Notes: generated by a model not told the origin, from the sequence alone. Numbered from the stretch's first letter, positions 8,626-18,478 are shown. The stretch: 64,000 nucleotides of DNA from Bradyrhizobium algeriense (GCF_036924595.1 NZ_JAZHRV010000001.1:2294001-2358000); one strand, 5' to 3'. Numbers and translations are program-made.

Positions 8626-9417
8626 ATGCGTGAACTATTCGATGAAGTCGCCGGACATTCGCCGCTCGATCCGGAGGAGGCGGTGCGACGCGCCACGCGC
8701 ACTCCCCGGCGCAAGCGCTTCTACAAGGAGGCCGGCACGGCCGTGGCCGATGGCGGGTTTGCCGTCACGCTCGACGGCAAGCCGATCCGCACGCCTTCCG
8801 GCCGGCAGGTCGTCGCGCCGGCCAGCGCCATCGCGGAAGCGATCGCCGCGGAATGGAATGCCCAAGGCGAGACCATCGATCCCCTGACCATGCCGCTGAC
8901 GCGCTTTGCCAACAGCGTCGCCGAGATCACCGATCGCGTCGATGCCGTGGCCGACGATGCCGCAAAATACCTCGGCACGGATTTGCTGTTCTATCGCGCC
9001 GGCCATCCCGAGGCGCTGGTCGCGCGCGAAGCCGCGCATTGGGACCCGGTACTGTCCTGGGCCGCGAACGAACTCGGCGCCCATTTCATCCTGTCCGAGG
9101 GCATCGTGCATGCCGCCCAGCCGCCGCAGGCGATCAAGGCCGCCCGCGGCGTGTTTCCGGCCGACCCCTGGTCGGTGGCCGCCCTGCATGTGGTGACGAC
9201 GCTGACGGGCTCGGCGCTACTGGCGCTGGCGCTGCTGCACGGCGTCCGCGATCCCGATCAGGTCTGGGCGGCTGCCTATGTCGATGAGGACTGGAACGCC
9301 GAAAAATGGGGCGTGGACGAGGAGGTGGCGGCCCGCCGGGCCGCCCGGCTGGTCGATTTCCGGGCCGCGGTGCGCATTCTCAAGGAATTGAATCCCGGCG
9401 CGCCTTCCTCGCGCTGA
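8626..9417 (+). CDS. ATP12-family F1-ATPase assembly chaperone
   Basis: 263 residues from the ATG at 8626 (MRELFDEVAGHSPLDPEEAVRR); a longer frame from 8560 has no better support. The block RKRFYKEAGTAVADGGFAVTLDGKPIRTP is the hallmark N-terminal part of ATP12, followed by AAEWNAQGETIDPLTMPLTRFANSVAE and the helical C-terminus (ALHVVTTLTGSALLALAL, DEDWNAEKWGVDEEVAARR). In alphaproteobacteria and mitochondria ATP12 chaperones the F1 alpha subunit during ATP synthase assembly. Confidence 0.94.
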   Translation: MRELFDEVAGHSPLDPEEAVRRATRTPRRKRFYKEAGTAVADGGFAVTLDGKPIRTPSGRQVVAPASAIAEAIAAEWNAQGETIDPLTMPLTRFANSVAEITDRVDAVADDAAKYLGTDLLFYRAGHPEALVAREAAHWDPVLSWAANELGAHFILSEGIVHAAQPPQAIKAARGVFPADPWSVAALHVVTTLTGSALLALALLHGVRDPDQVWAAAYVDEDWNAEKWGVDEEVAARRAARLVDFRAAVRILKELNPGAPSSR

Positions 9418-9614
9418 GATCGGCTTCCGCCCACCGCGAATCGGGGCGATGTGCTAGTATAAGTTGCACGTATCGGCATGGTGACGGCGCATTGTCTGGA
9501 CAATCGCGCGTCGTATTGGGTTTGCGTCTTGCTTTGGCAGGTGCGGCAACCTCAAGACGAAACGATTGTTGCCGCGAGTTGCGCTCATCAAAATTGTTGA
9601 CCGCGGATCTGCGA

Positions 9615-10010
9615 ATGACCGTTTTCAAACCGGGAAATCTCGTGGTGCTGAAATCCGGCGGTCCGGTCATGACCGTGGATGCGGTGAACACCGATATTTT
9701 CGATGACAACAAAGTCACGGGGATCGTCTGCGTCTGGTTTGTCGGCGAGAAGCTTCAGCGCGTACGGTTCGGACAGGATGCGATCGAACCCGCACGGTTG
9801 CAGAAGAACTCTTCAAGGAAACGAAAGGCGCGTTTGGGGGAGGTCGCCGGCGAATACAAGATGGTTCTTGATGAGATGGTCGCCGCCATGAACACCCCGG
9901 CGGATACCGGGGGTGAAGTTTCAAGCAAGATGGCCAAACGGCCAAAGTCCGCAAACACCGTTGTTGAACAACCGGAGACCGCACAGGCTCCCAAGGGTGT
10001 CGCTGCCTGA
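9615..10010 (+). CDS. YodC/DUF2158-family protein with basic tail
   Basis: 131 residues from the ATG at 9615. The segment FKPGNLVVLKSGGPVMTVDAVNTD ... VWFVGEKLQRVRFGQDAIEPA is the DUF2158 (YodC-type) SH3-like fold found in small proteins of unknown role. Unlike short YodC proteins it carries a C-terminal extension of about 65 residues, rich in Lys/Arg and then Pro/Thr/Glu, likely disordered. About 200 bases upstream are free of genes. It may be a nucleic-acid or protein-binding factor, which is inference. Confidence 0.78.
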   Translation: MTVFKPGNLVVLKSGGPVMTVDAVNTDIFDDNKVTGIVCVWFVGEKLQRVRFGQDAIEPARLQKNSSRKRKARLGEVAGEYKMVLDEMVAAMNTPADTGGEVSSKMAKRPKSANTVVEQPETAQAPKGVAA

Positions 10011-10060
10011 CGGCGCGCAAGTGGAACTGCCGCTACTAACGGGCCCGAAAGGGCAGAGTA

Positions 10061-10076
10061 TTAACGAGAGGTTTAC
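10061..10076 (+). promoter_or_regulatory. CtrA-like box (8 of 9 positions)
   Basis: TTAA-CGAGAGG-TTTAC matches the CtrA consensus TTAA-N7-TTAAC with one mismatch and lies about 40 bases upstream of the FliK-like gene. CtrA controls motility genes in alphaproteobacteria, so the position is meaningful, but a near-match can occur by chance. Confidence 0.5.
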
Positions 10077-10116
10077 GACGCCTGGTTAGTCTGCAGTCTG
10101 GCCGAGACCTCATGAC

Positions 10117-11703
10117 ATGGCGATATCAATCAATCCCGTTCTCCCGGTGCTATCAGCCCAAGAGGCTGGCGGCATTGCGCCCGAGCTCGTGCTGCAGCCG
10201 GGGAGCGTGGTCAACGCGCAGGTCCTGAAGGTGTTGTCCGCCAATCTGGTGCGGATTGCGATCGCCAGCCTCTCGATCGACGTGGCCTCGGAAATTCCGT
10301 TGCAGCAGGGCCAGAACCTGCAGCTTGCGGTCATGCAGAGCAAGGATGGCGGCATCCGCCTCGCATTGCTGGGGCAGGGCGGCGATGCCGCGGCCGACGC
10401 CATCATTTTGTCACCCGATGCGCTGGCCGATGCCGCAGCCAATCGGCCGGCCATCGTGTCACCGAAAAATGTGCTGACGCCGCTGGAGCGCATAGCCGTC
10501 TCCGCAGCCGCGCAGGCCGCGGTCACCGAACAGGACAGTCTGGCGCCGTTGTTTTCCAATCTCGGCGCGGCGGTTTCCTCCAGCAACCTGCCGCCAAAAT
10601 TGCAGGCGGCGATCGCGCAGGTGCTGGCGCAACAGACCAGCCTCGATCAGAACCTCGACGGCGGCGACATCAAGACCGCGTTCCAGAAATCCGGAATCTT
10701 CCTCGAGGCGTCGCTGGCGGCGGGTTCAGTTCCCCCGAGCGGCGTTCCCGATCTCAAGGCCGCGCTGATCGTGCTTCGCCAGACGCTGCAGTCGGCGCTT
10801 GGCAGTAACGCAACGCCGGCGACACCGGCCGGGGCGCAACAAGCCGCGCCGCCACAGGCCGCCGCCGCGAACCTTGCACCGTCTGCGTCGCCCAATCTCG
10901 ATATGCCGGAAATCCTGCTGCCGCAGGCACGGTTGCCGGCCGCCGAAAACCTCGCGCTGGCCGGCCAGGCCGCCCGCAGTCCGCTTGCGGCGGTGCTCGA
11001 CGCCGGACCTTCGGCCGGCGCGACCTTGAACCTGCTGCAGGAAGCGCTGCAGGAGCTTGGCACCCCGGCGCGGATAGCCGCCACGCCGAAAGACGTTCGA
11101 GGCAGCGACGTGGCCTTCCACACCAACACGCCGCCGCCACCCGTCCGCGGCGCGCTTCCGGCCGCGCAGCCGATTGCATCGCCGACGCTTGCGCCGCATG
11201 CGCCGCTCGAAGCAACCGCGCATCATCTGCTCGATGACACCGATGCCGCCATCGCGCGGCAAACCCTGCTGCAGGTGGCGTCCTTGCCTGATCGTATCGA
11301 CACTTCGGCGCCGAAGGCCGACATGAATGCGCCGCGCTGGAATTTCGAAATTCCGTTCGCGACGCCGCAGGGCACGGCGATGGCGCAGTTCGAGATTTCC
11401 CGCGATGGCGGCAGCGAGGAAGTCGAGGCCGCCAAACGGGTGTGGCGGGCGCGATTTTCGCTCGACGTCGAGCCGGCCGGCCCGGTTCATGCGCTGATAT
11501 CGCTCATGGGCGAAAAGACCTCGGTGCGGATCTGGGCGGAACGGCCGGTGACGGCGGAGCAACTGCGCGACGGCGCATCCGACCTGAGCCAGGCGCTGAG
11601 CCGGGCCGAATTGCAGCCCGGCGATATCGTGATCCGCGACGGCGCGCCGCCGCAGCTCGCGCGCGCCGCCCGTGCCGGCCATTTTCTGGACCGCGCGCTA
11701 TGA
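10117..11703 (+). CDS. FliK-like protein (flagellar hook-length control C-terminal domain)
   Basis: 528 residues. The long middle is Ala/Pro/Gln-rich and low-complexity (about residues 140-390), as in hook-length ruler proteins. The C-terminal part (about 405-510) has the FliK hook-length domain pattern ([20 protein letters not shown] ... [33 protein letters not shown]). Its stop overlaps the start of a FlhB C-terminal-like gene (ATGA), mirroring the ylqG-ylqH type pairs of other bacteria. No other flagellar gene is in the window, so it may be a secretion-associated FliK homologue rather than the hook ruler itself. Confidence 0.8.
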   Translation: MAISINPVLPVLSAQEAGGIAPELVLQPGSVVNAQVLKVLSANLVRIAIASLSIDVASEIPLQQGQNLQLAVMQSKDGGIRLALLGQGGDAAADAIILSPDALADAAANRPAIVSPKNVLTPLERIAVSAAAQAAVTEQDSLAPLFSNLGAAVSSSNLPPKLQAAIAQVLAQQTSLDQNLDGGDIKTAFQKSGIFLEASLAAGSVPPSGVPDLKAALIVLRQTLQSALGSNATPATPAGAQQAAPPQAAAANLAPSASPNLDMPEILLPQARLPAAENLALAGQAARSPLAAVLDAGPSAGATLNLLQEALQELGTPARIAATPKDVRGSDVAFHTNTPPPPVRGALPAAQPIASPTLAPHAPLEATAHHLLDDTDAAIARQTLLQVASLPDRIDTSAPKADMNAPRWNFEIPFATPQGTAMAQFEISRDGGSEEVEAAKRVWRARFSLDVEPAGPVHALISLMGEKTSVRIWAERPVTAEQLRDGASDLSQALSRAELQPGDIVIRDGAPPQLARAARAGHFLDRAL

Positions 11704-11966
11704 GCGTCGATACCAAAAGCAAGCTTGCGGTCGCGCTGCACTATGACAAGACCGGCGCCCCGCGGGTCGTGGCAAAGGGCAAGGGCGTCATCGGCGCGAA
11801 GATCATCGAACTCGCCAAGGCCCACGACATTCCGATCGAGGAGAACGAGGTGCTGGCGGGCGCGTTGTCCCATGTCGAGCTCGGCGAAGAAATTCCGCCG
11901 GAGCTCTACAAGGCGGTCGCCGAAGTGCTGATCTTCGTGCTGCGCCTGTCGGGCCGCGTGCGCTAG
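11700..11966 (+). CDS. FlhB C-terminal-domain-like protein (FlhX/YlqH type)
   Basis: 88 residues corresponding to the cytoplasmic cleaved domain of the export-gate protein Flh[34 protein letters not shown] ... [39 protein letters not shown]. The alignment begins just where autocleaved FlhB begins, but the NPTH cleavage motif is absent. Such stand-alone FlhB-C proteins can substitute for the FlhB C-domain in substrate switching (known for FlhX). It is translationally coupled (ATGA) to the FliK-like gene, its natural interaction partner. Confidence 0.88.
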   Translation: MSVDTKSKLAVALHYDKTGAPRVVAKGKGVIGAKIIELAKAHDIPIEENEVLAGALSHVELGEEIPPELYKAVAEVLIFVLRLSGRVR

Positions 11967-11983
11967 CTTCGCGCGAAACCGCG

Positions 11984-13096
11984 TCAGTCGAGGTCCCATG
12001 TGCGCGGCTGCAGCAGTTCGGCCGGCGGCTTGACTTCGTCGATCGCGACCGGGCGCCGGACGATGCGCGTTGCGGTCCACGTGCCCCGGTAGATCCTGGA
12101 GCGATGGTCTTCTTTGAGCATGATGCCGTCATCTGTGAAACACGCACTCGTGCTGGCATCGGCCATTCCGGGAGTCATGTCGAACCAGCGGCAGCGTTCG
12201 CCGAGGACGGTATCGTAGCGGTCGCTGGGAACAGGCTGGAAGGTGTGGACGGGCTTCGCGCGTTCGGAGTCGGGCCTCGCGATTGTGAGTTCCTCTTCCA
12301 CGTCGGCCCCGCCGCTCTTGTACGTCAAGCGCATCCGGATTGAATCATGGGAAATCTCGATCTTCCGCTGTGTGCCTGCGATCACTTCCTTGAATAGCCA
12401 CGGGCCAGCCCGGCGCGTCGTGCGAACGGTAGGCGAAGCCGGGTTCGATCCGTCCGGAAGTATCCTTTCTTCCGAAAGCTCCATGACCGTCTCATGCTCT
12501 GCCGCCGTCGAGCTCGCGGAGTCCTTTCGGTCCCACCAGTTCAGCGCCAGCAGCGCGCGCGGCAGCCGGGCGTCCTCGGCTGCAACCGGCCGACGCTCGA
12601 CCCGGATCGCCTCGGCCGACCAACTAATACCTTGGGCACCGGACCTCCGGCGCCACAACTCGATGCCGTCATCGGTGAAGCAGCTCAGGTCGGTGAAGCT
12701 ATGCCGGGCTGGGCTATCGGCTTTGCTCCGCGCCGTTTCCCACACCGTGCAGCTTTCACCGAGATGGGTCTGCCGCTCGCCGGTGTTGCGGGCTTGGTGG
12801 TCGTATTCGAGTTTGACATTGCGCAGAAAGTGGCTGATCCATCCGTTGTCAATGACGTAGGCATTGCTGCCGTGCCGATAATAGGCGGTCTCGGGTGGGG
12901 TGGCGTACGTGCTGTCGCTGCGGGTCCATTCGCCATGACGGGTCACGACCCTGATACTGCTTCCCTTGCGATCAGCAAATGTCTCTTTCATGGTGACGAC
13001 GTAGTCGGGCGGCGTGACGCCGGGCGGCACGAACGGCGCGGCGGCGGCTGAACTGGCGGCCAGGCAGAAGATCATGGGAAGAAATATCAGCCGCAA
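11984..13096 (-). CDS. Secreted protein with internal domain duplication, unknown function
   Basis: 370 residues with a signal peptide (MRLIFLPMIFCLAASSAAAA). Two copies of one unit of about 75 residues are evident: GESCTVW ... CFTDDGIELWRR ... WSAEAIRVERRPVAAED and GERCRWF ... CFTDDGIMLKED ... WTATRIVRRPVAIDE. Each has a Cys pair that could form a disulphide. I do not recognise a named domain. It is convergent with the FlhB-like gene and divergent from the class D beta-lactamase. Confidence 0.8.
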   Translation of the reverse strand: MRLIFLPMIFCLAASSAAAAPFVPPGVTPPDYVVTMKETFADRKGSSIRVVTRHGEWTRSDSTYATPPETAYYRHGSNAYVIDNGWISHFLRNVKLEYDHQARNTGERQTHLGESCTVWETARSKADSPARHSFTDLSCFTDDGIELWRRRSGAQGISWSAEAIRVERRPVAAEDARLPRALLALNWWDRKDSASSTAAEHETVMELSEERILPDGSNPASPTVRTTRRAGPWLFKEVIAGTQRKIEISHDSIRMRLTYKSGGADVEEELTIARPDSERAKPVHTFQPVPSDRYDTVLGERCRWFDMTPGMADASTSACFTDDGIMLKEDHRSRIYRGTWTATRIVRRPVAIDEVKPPAELLQPRTWDLD

Positions 13097-13248
13097 GCAA
13101 ACGCTCCATCGTCAGATCGGCAGCAATTTAACGCGAAATCGGACCTTCGTATTGGCCGAAGAATTGCTATCTGAGATTTTGGTTGTCATTGTTTTACCAC
13201 GATGCCATTAGCATCATTTCCGCATCCTCAACCAATTCGGATACAACC

Positions 13249-14067
13249 GTGATCAATCGCCGCCAAGCGCTCGGTCTCCTTGCCGCGACCTCTTTCGTGC
13301 CCGCGCGCGCCCTTGCCAATGTCTCCTACCAGCGTAGCGAGTTTCGCGACGATCTCTCCAAGCGCTTTTTCGATCTCGGCACGACGGGTACCTTCGTCGC
13401 CTACAAGGTGGACGATTACCTGATCATCGCCAGCGACAAGGTGCGCTCGGGCGAGGGCAGGCTGCCGGCCTCGACCTTCAAGATTCCGAATTCGATCATC
13501 GCGCTGGAGACCGGCGTGGTCGAGGACCCCGACAAGGACGTCTTCAAGTGGGACGGCGTAACGCGCAGCATCGAGTCCTGGAACAAGGACCACACGCTGC
13601 GCTCGGCGATCGCGGTGTCGGCCGTGCCGGTCTATCAGGAAATCGCCCGGCGCATCGGGGCCGAGCGCATGCAGAAATATCTCGACTTGTTCGACTATGG
13701 CAACCGCGACATCGGCGGTGGCATCGACCAGTTCTGGCTCACCGGAAACCTTCGCATTGATCCCATTCAGCAGATCGACTTCGTCGACCGGTTGCGCCGC
13801 GGCGTGCTGCCGGTGTCCAAGCGCAGCCAGGAACTGACGCGCGATATCCTCACCGTGACGAAGGTCGGCGACGCCACCATCCGCGCCAAGAGCGGCCTTC
13901 TGGGCGCCGAGCAGGGCAAGCCGTCATTGGGCTGGATGGTCGGCTGGGTCGAGAAGGGCTCTTCCCCCACCGTGTTCGCCATGAACATGGACTGCAAGGA
14001 GCAAAGCCACATCGCCGCCCGCATGACGGTGGTGCAGCAGTGCCTTGCCGATATCGTGGCGATTTGA
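13249..14067 (+). CDS. Class D (OXA-type) beta-lactamase family protein
   Basis: 272 residues using the GTG at 13249, which gives a Tat-like signal (NRRQALGLL, cleavage near ALA-NVS); a TTG at 13183 would add an implausible leader. All class D motifs are present: STFK at 75-78 (Ser75, Lys78), SAV at 124-126, YGN at 150-152, and KSG at 214-216. The conserved FWL segment is at 162-164. These enzymes hydrolyse penicillins or carbapenems in the periplasm through an acyl-serine; activity cannot be told from sequence. Another beta-lactamase-fold gene follows 76 bases downstream. Confidence 0.9.
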   Translation: MINRRQALGLLAATSFVPARALANVSYQRSEFRDDLSKRFFDLGTTGTFVAYKVDDYLIIASDKVRSGEGRLPASTFKIPNSIIALETGVVEDPDKDVFKWDGVTRSIESWNKDHTLRSAIAVSAVPVYQEIARRIGAERMQKYLDLFDYGNRDIGGGIDQFWLTGNLRIDPIQQIDFVDRLRRGVLPVSKRSQELTRDILTVTKVGDATIRAKSGLLGAEQGKPSLGWMVGWVEKGSSPTVFAMNMDCKEQSHIAARMTVVQQCLADIVAI

Positions 14068-14143
14068 CGAACCGATCCACGCCGACTTTACTGGCACACA
14101 GGAGTACGCCGGACTAGCGTCACTCGCCGCTATGGGGCTCTGC

Positions 14144-15520
14144 ATGTTGTCTCGCCGCTCGATCGTGCTGGGAGGGTTGGCGCTTTCGCTTGGGCCCGCC
14201 CGCGCCTGGGCACAGGCGTCGTCGGAAGAGAGCGTGGCAGCCGTTCTCAGGGAGCGCGTGGATGTCGGGCGCGAAAGCCTGGGGCTTGTCGCGGGCGGTC
14301 TTGACGGTGACCGGCGCAGCGTTTTCGCGTACGGGCAGTCCGGTTCTGAAAGCAATCGTGCACTCGACGTCGACACGGTTTTCGAGATCGGTTCGATCAC
14401 CAAGGTTTTCACCGCGTTGCTGTTTGCCGACATGGTGGTGCGTGGCGAAGTCTCGCCCGGCGATCCCGTGGCCAAATTTCTGCCGCGCGACGTGCACGTG
14501 CCCGAGTTCGATGGCAAACCCATCACGCTGCTCGATCTTGCGACCTACACGTCGGGCCTGCCGCGCTTGCCCTCCAACTTCAAGCCGGCTGACAAGAACA
14601 ATCCCTATGCAGACTACACGGTCGGGCAGCTCTACGATTTTCTAGCCAGTTACAAATTATCGTTTGCGCCCGGAACGCATTATGAATACGCGAATCTGGG
14701 CTTCGGCCTGTTGGGCCATGCGCTCGCCTTGCGTGCGGGCTCGAGTTACGAGGAACTCGTGGTCTCGCGTATTTGTGCGCCGCTCGGAATGGACAGCACC
14801 CGCATTGCACTGTCGCCTTCCATGAAGGAACGCCTGGCGCGTGGTCACGACGCCAGCCTCGCGCCGGTGGCAAACTGGGACATTCCGACATTGGCGGGCG
14901 CCGGTGCGCTCCGCTCGACGGCGAACGATCTTTTTACGTTTCTGGACGTGAGCTTGGGTAACCGGCGCACGCCGCTGGCGGCTGCCATGGAGATGACCTT
15001 CGCCGAGCGCCGGCCGACCGGCCAGGGTACGCCATTGGTCGGGCAAGGCTGGTTTATCTCGACCCTTCACAATGATGAGATCGTCTGGAAGGATGGCGGC
15101 ACCGGCGGCTACGCATCATTTGTCGGATTTTCGACGAAGAGCAAGCGTGCCCGCATCCTGCTGTCCAATGCCGCCGACTACTCGGCCAATACGCGTGCGG
15201 GCATGCATTTCATCAATGCCGCTTACGCGCTTCCCAGGCTGCGCCGACAGGTGCCGGTCGATCCGCAAATTCTCGCAAGTTATGCCGGCCGATATGAGGT
15301 GACGCCGACCTTCATCCTGACGGTGCGCCCCGATGGCGGACGGCTGTACATTCAGGCGACGGCGCAGCGCGAGTTCGAGGTCTTCGCCGAGAGCGAGGCC
15401 GAGTTTTTCTATCGCGTGGTTGACGCGCAGGTCAGCTTCGCTCGGCCGGAAGGCGGCGTGGCGCCGTCGCTGACGCTGCATCAGAACGGCAAGGACATGC
15501 CGGGCAAGCGGCTGCCGTAA
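14144..15520 (+). CDS. Class C-like serine beta-lactamase/esterase-family hydrolase
   Basis: 458 residues from the ATG at 14144 (GGGG eight bases upstream); ATG 14132 is an alternative. A twin-arginine-like signal (MLSRRSIVLGGLALSLGPARAWA) is present. SITK (Ser84, Lys87) and YAN (182-184) match the SxxK and YxN motifs of AmpC/esterase EstB/PBP4-like proteins, and KDGGTGGY stands at the KTG/HxG position. About 90 C-terminal residues form a lipocalin-like extension often seen in serine hydrolases. It follows the class D gene in the same direction, so they may be cotranscribed. Confidence 0.88.
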   Translation: MLSRRSIVLGGLALSLGPARAWAQASSEESVAAVLRERVDVGRESLGLVAGGLDGDRRSVFAYGQSGSESNRALDVDTVFEIGSITKVFTALLFADMVVRGEVSPGDPVAKFLPRDVHVPEFDGKPITLLDLATYTSGLPRLPSNFKPADKNNPYADYTVGQLYDFLASYKLSFAPGTHYEYANLGFGLLGHALALRAGSSYEELVVSRICAPLGMDSTRIALSPSMKERLARGHDASLAPVANWDIPTLAGAGALRSTANDLFTFLDVSLGNRRTPLAAAMEMTFAERRPTGQGTPLVGQGWFISTLHNDEIVWKDGGTGGYASFVGFSTKSKRARILLSNAADYSANTRAGMHFINAAYALPRLRRQVPVDPQILASYAGRYEVTPTFILTVRPDGGRLYIQATAQREFEVFAESEAEFFYRVVDAQVSFARPEGGVAPSLTLHQNGKDMPGKRLP

Positions 15521-15559
15521 GGCTGGATCGCCGTGCGCCGGATCGCCTCGCCGATATCG

Positions 15560-16048
15560 CTAACGCCGGCTCAGCGCCAGCGAGACGGACGTGATGTTGG
15601 TGCCCTGAGGCTGGATCGACACCGTCTGCCGTCCGCCACGCGTCGTCAACGACAGGCTGGCCGAGAAGCTGTCGCCTCTTGCTGCAGCCTGGACGTGATC
15701 GCCGGCCGCCCGTCCGGAAAGTGTCCCGGATGCGTTGCGGCTCGCTTCGCTCCATGAACCCGAGATCGCGCCGCCACGGTATTCAACGTCGCTTGCGAGA
15801 TCGAAATTATAGCTTGGGCTGGCGCACCTCAGATTGAGCCGAAGCTGCTCGCCGCTTCCGGCGACGTTGTACGTCGCGCGGCAGCGCAATTGCTCTTGTT
15901 GTCCGTCGCTAGTGCTGAGAACACCGCCGCCGGACCACGTACCTGCCATGGCGACGAAAGGCGAGACAGGTGCGGCCACGGCTGCGCCTAAGGGCAGGCA
16001 TAACACCGCAAACAGCAGCGCCTTTTGGGTAAAACTGGATCCAGACAT
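15560..16048 (-). CDS. Small secreted protein, unknown function
   Basis: 162 residues from the ATG at 16048, which has GGAGG eight bases upstream (the upstream ATG at 16063 overlaps this box). The signal peptide ends near GAAVAAPVS. The mature part is Gly/Ser-rich beta-strand sequence (MAGTWSGGGVLSTSDGQQEQLRCRATYNV ... GSGEQLRLNLRCASPSYNFDL) with two Cys probably disulphide-linked. I recognise no named family. It is convergent with the serine hydrolase. Confidence 0.78.
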   Translation of the reverse strand: MSGSSFTQKALLFAVLCLPLGAAVAAPVSPFVAMAGTWSGGGVLSTSDGQQEQLRCRATYNVAGSGEQLRLNLRCASPSYNFDLASDVEYRGGAISGSWSEASRNASGTLSGRAAGDHVQAAARGDSFSASLSLTTRGGRQTVSIQPQGTNITSVSLALSRR

Positions 16049-16324
16049 CTTGATGGCCTCCATTTCGGTATGGCCATCAACGCCAGAACTGCAAACGGGT
16101 TCATTGGTTTCACCGCCGCCTGACTTGTGGGGCGGGTTCCATCACGCCGCCGCTACCCCAGCTTCAACAGCGCCTGCAGGGATTCGCTCACCGCCTTGCG
16201 CGCTTCCTGGGCGACAGCTTTCAGCTTCTGATGGAAATGGAGTCCACCGCGCGGCGCTGCGCCGTGGTCTGGCGCAAGCCGACGCAGATCGGCGTTCAGT
16301 TCACCTGAATCGAAAATCGCCGGC

Positions 16325-16738
16325 CTAAGCCTTGATGGTCGGCTTCCCGATCCGCCCCATATGGGTGAAGCCAAAACCGCTGGTATATTTCAGGCCGTAG
16401 CCGAGCGCGCGGTCGAAGCCGATATGGGCCAGCCAGATCATGGCGATCGAGAGAATGAGCGGCGAGGCGGTGGCAAATCCGGTCGTCATGATCGCGACGG
16501 GCGCGAGGTAGCTGTGCACGGTGTTGTAGATGAGTGCGCCAAAACGCGGTCCCGACAGGTAGGCCGCAAAGCTGAGGTCCGGCGCGAAGAACAGGATGGC
16601 ATAAACCCACCAGTCGCCGTCCCAAATATAATAAAGCAGCGTCATGCCGATAAAGAGCGCTAATCCTTCCAGCCGGAGCACCGTGCGCACGCCCCCGGTG
16701 ACGGCGCCTGAGGTGTCGGCGCTAGCAGTATCGGTCAT
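16325..16738 (-). CDS. DUF4260-family membrane protein
   Basis: 137 residues with about four membrane segments (LEGLALFIGMTLLYYIW, WWVYAILFFAPDLSFAAYL, NTVHSYLAPVAIMTT, SPLILSIAMIWLAHIGFDRALGYGLKY). The pattern FFAPDLSFAAYLSGPRFGALIYNTVHSY ... HIGFDRALGYGLK(Y) is characteristic of DUF4260, an uncharacterised small membrane family. It is divergent from pccB. Confidence 0.88.
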   Translation of the reverse strand: MTDTASADTSGAVTGGVRTVLRLEGLALFIGMTLLYYIWDGDWWVYAILFFAPDLSFAAYLSGPRFGALIYNTVHSYLAPVAIMTTGFATASPLILSIAMIWLAHIGFDRALGYGLKYTSGFGFTHMGRIGKPTIKA

Positions 16739-16871
16739 TCCATTCCCCTGATCAGGATGCGGATATAGGGTTCGCCGGGCGGCGGTACCAGAGGCCGGAA
16801 GGGTGTTTCCGGATCGGAAAATGCCGTGTTAGAAGGCCCCTAAATCGGCAGCAAAGGCGGGCGGGAGCAGC

Positions 16872-18404
16872 ATGAAGGATATCCTGGACACCCTCGAAGA
16901 ACGGCGCGCCGGCGCCAAGCTCGGCGGCGGCGAAAAGCGCATCGAGGCGCAGCACGCCCGCGGAAAATTGACCGCGCGGGAGCGCATCGAACTGCTGCTC
17001 GACAAGGGCTCGTTCGAGGAATTCGACATGTTCGTCGAGCATCGCTCGACCGAATTCGGCATGGAAAAAACCAAAGTGCCGGGCGATGGCGTCGTCACCG
17101 GCTGGGGCACGGTGAATGGCCGCAAGACGTTTGTGTTCGCCAAGGATTTTACCGTGTTCGGCGGCTCGCTTTCCGAGACCCATGCGCTGAAAATCACAAA
17201 GCTGCAGGACATGGCGATGAAGGCGAGGGCGCCGATCATCGGCCTCTATGACGCCGGCGGCGCGCGCATCCAGGAGGGCGTCGCGGCGCTCGCGGGCTAT
17301 TCCTACGTGTTCCGCCGCAACGTTATTGCCTCGGGCGTGATCCCGCAGATCTCGGTCATCATGGGCCCGTGCGCCGGCGGCGACGTCTATTCGCCCGCCA
17401 TGACCGACTTCATCTTCATGGTGAAGAACACCTCTTACATGTTCGTCACCGGCCCCGACGTGGTGAAGACCGTCACCAACGAGGTGGTGACGGCCGAAGA
17501 GCTCGGCGGCGCCTCGGTGCACGCCACGCGCTCCTCGATTGCCGACGGCGCGTTCGAGAACGACGTCGAGACGCTGCTGCAGATGCGCCGGCTGATCGAT
17601 TTCCTGCCGTCCAACAACACCGACGGCGTACCGGAATGGCCGAGCTTTGACGATATCGAGCGCGTGGACATGTCGCTGGATACGCTGATCCCCGACAATC
17701 CGAACAAGCCCTACGACATGAAGGAGTTGATCAGTAAGGTCGTGGACGAGGGCGACTTCTTCGAAATCTCGGAGACCTTTGCCCGGAACATCGTCACCGG
17801 TTTTGGTCGCATCGCCGGCCGCACGGTCGGCTTCGTCGCCAACCAGCCGATGGTGCTGGCGGGCGTGCTCGACTCTGATGCTTCACGGAAAGCCGCGCGC
17901 TTCGTCCGCTTCTGTGACGCCTTCAACATCCCGATCGTGACGTTCGTCGACGTGCCGGGCTTCCTGCCGGGCACAGCTCAAGAGTATGGCGGCCTGATCA
18001 AGCACGGCGCGAAACTGCTGTTCGCCTACTCGCAATGCACGGTGCCGCTCGTCACCATAATCACCCGCAAAGCCTATGGCGGCGCGTTCGACGTGATGGC
18101 GTCCAAAGAAATCGGCGCCGACATGAACTACGCCTGGCCGACCGCCCAGATCGCCGTGATGGGCGCCAAGGGCGCGGTGGAAATCATCTTCCGTGCCGAT
18201 ATGAACGACCCTGATGCGATCGCCAAACGCACCAAGGAATACGAAGACCGCTTCCTGTCCCCCTTCATCGCGGCCGAACGCGGCTACATCGACGACGTCA
18301 TCATGCCGCACTCGACAAGGAAGCGGATCGCGCGCGCGCTGGCGATGCTGAAAGACAAGAAGGTCGAGATGCCGGCGAAGAAGCACGACAATTTGCCGTT
18401 GTGA
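16872..18404 (+). CDS. pccB: Propionyl-CoA carboxylase beta subunit (carboxyltransferase)
   Basis: 510 residues, the usual length for PccB. N- and C-terminal carboxyltransferase domains are continuous: [59 protein letters not shown], the acyl-CoA-site [12 protein letters not shown] and [20 protein letters not shown], then [29 protein letters not shown] and [16 protein letters not shown]. It transfers CO2 from biotin to propionyl-CoA in the methylmalonyl-CoA pathway. GGAG precedes the ATG. The partner pccA is not in the immediate neighbourhood; a Fic module lies directly downstream. Confidence 0.95.
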   Translation: MKDILDTLEERRAGAKLGGGEKRIEAQHARGKLTARERIELLLDKGSFEEFDMFVEHRSTEFGMEKTKVPGDGVVTGWGTVNGRKTFVFAKDFTVFGGSLSETHALKITKLQDMAMKARAPIIGLYDAGGARIQEGVAALAGYSYVFRRNVIASGVIPQISVIMGPCAGGDVYSPAMTDFIFMVKNTSYMFVTGPDVVKTVTNEVVTAEELGGASVHATRSSIADGAFENDVETLLQMRRLIDFLPSNNTDGVPEWPSFDDIERVDMSLDTLIPDNPNKPYDMKELISKVVDEGDFFEISETFARNIVTGFGRIAGRTVGFVANQPMVLAGVLDSDASRKAARFVRFCDAFNIPIVTFVDVPGFLPGTAQEYGGLIKHGAKLLFAYSQCTVPLVTIITRKAYGGAFDVMASKEIGADMNYAWPTAQIAVMGAKGAVEIIFRADMNDPDAIAKRTKEYEDRFLSPFIAAERGYIDDVIMPHSTRKRIARALAMLKDKKVEMPAKKHDNLPL

Positions 18405-18478
18405 GAGGACTGGAGTTTGGTCCAAGTGGCTATGTAAAATGACGTGGCACCCTCAATCGATTCGAGTATACTATCGCC

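Noticed and set aside
16064..16324. Possible decayed C-terminal gene fragment on the minus strand (GELNADLRRLAPDHG ... ARKAVSESLQALLKLG)
   Set aside because: It looks somewhat protein-like but lacks a start, overlaps the DUF4260 gene in a different frame and has no family match I can name.
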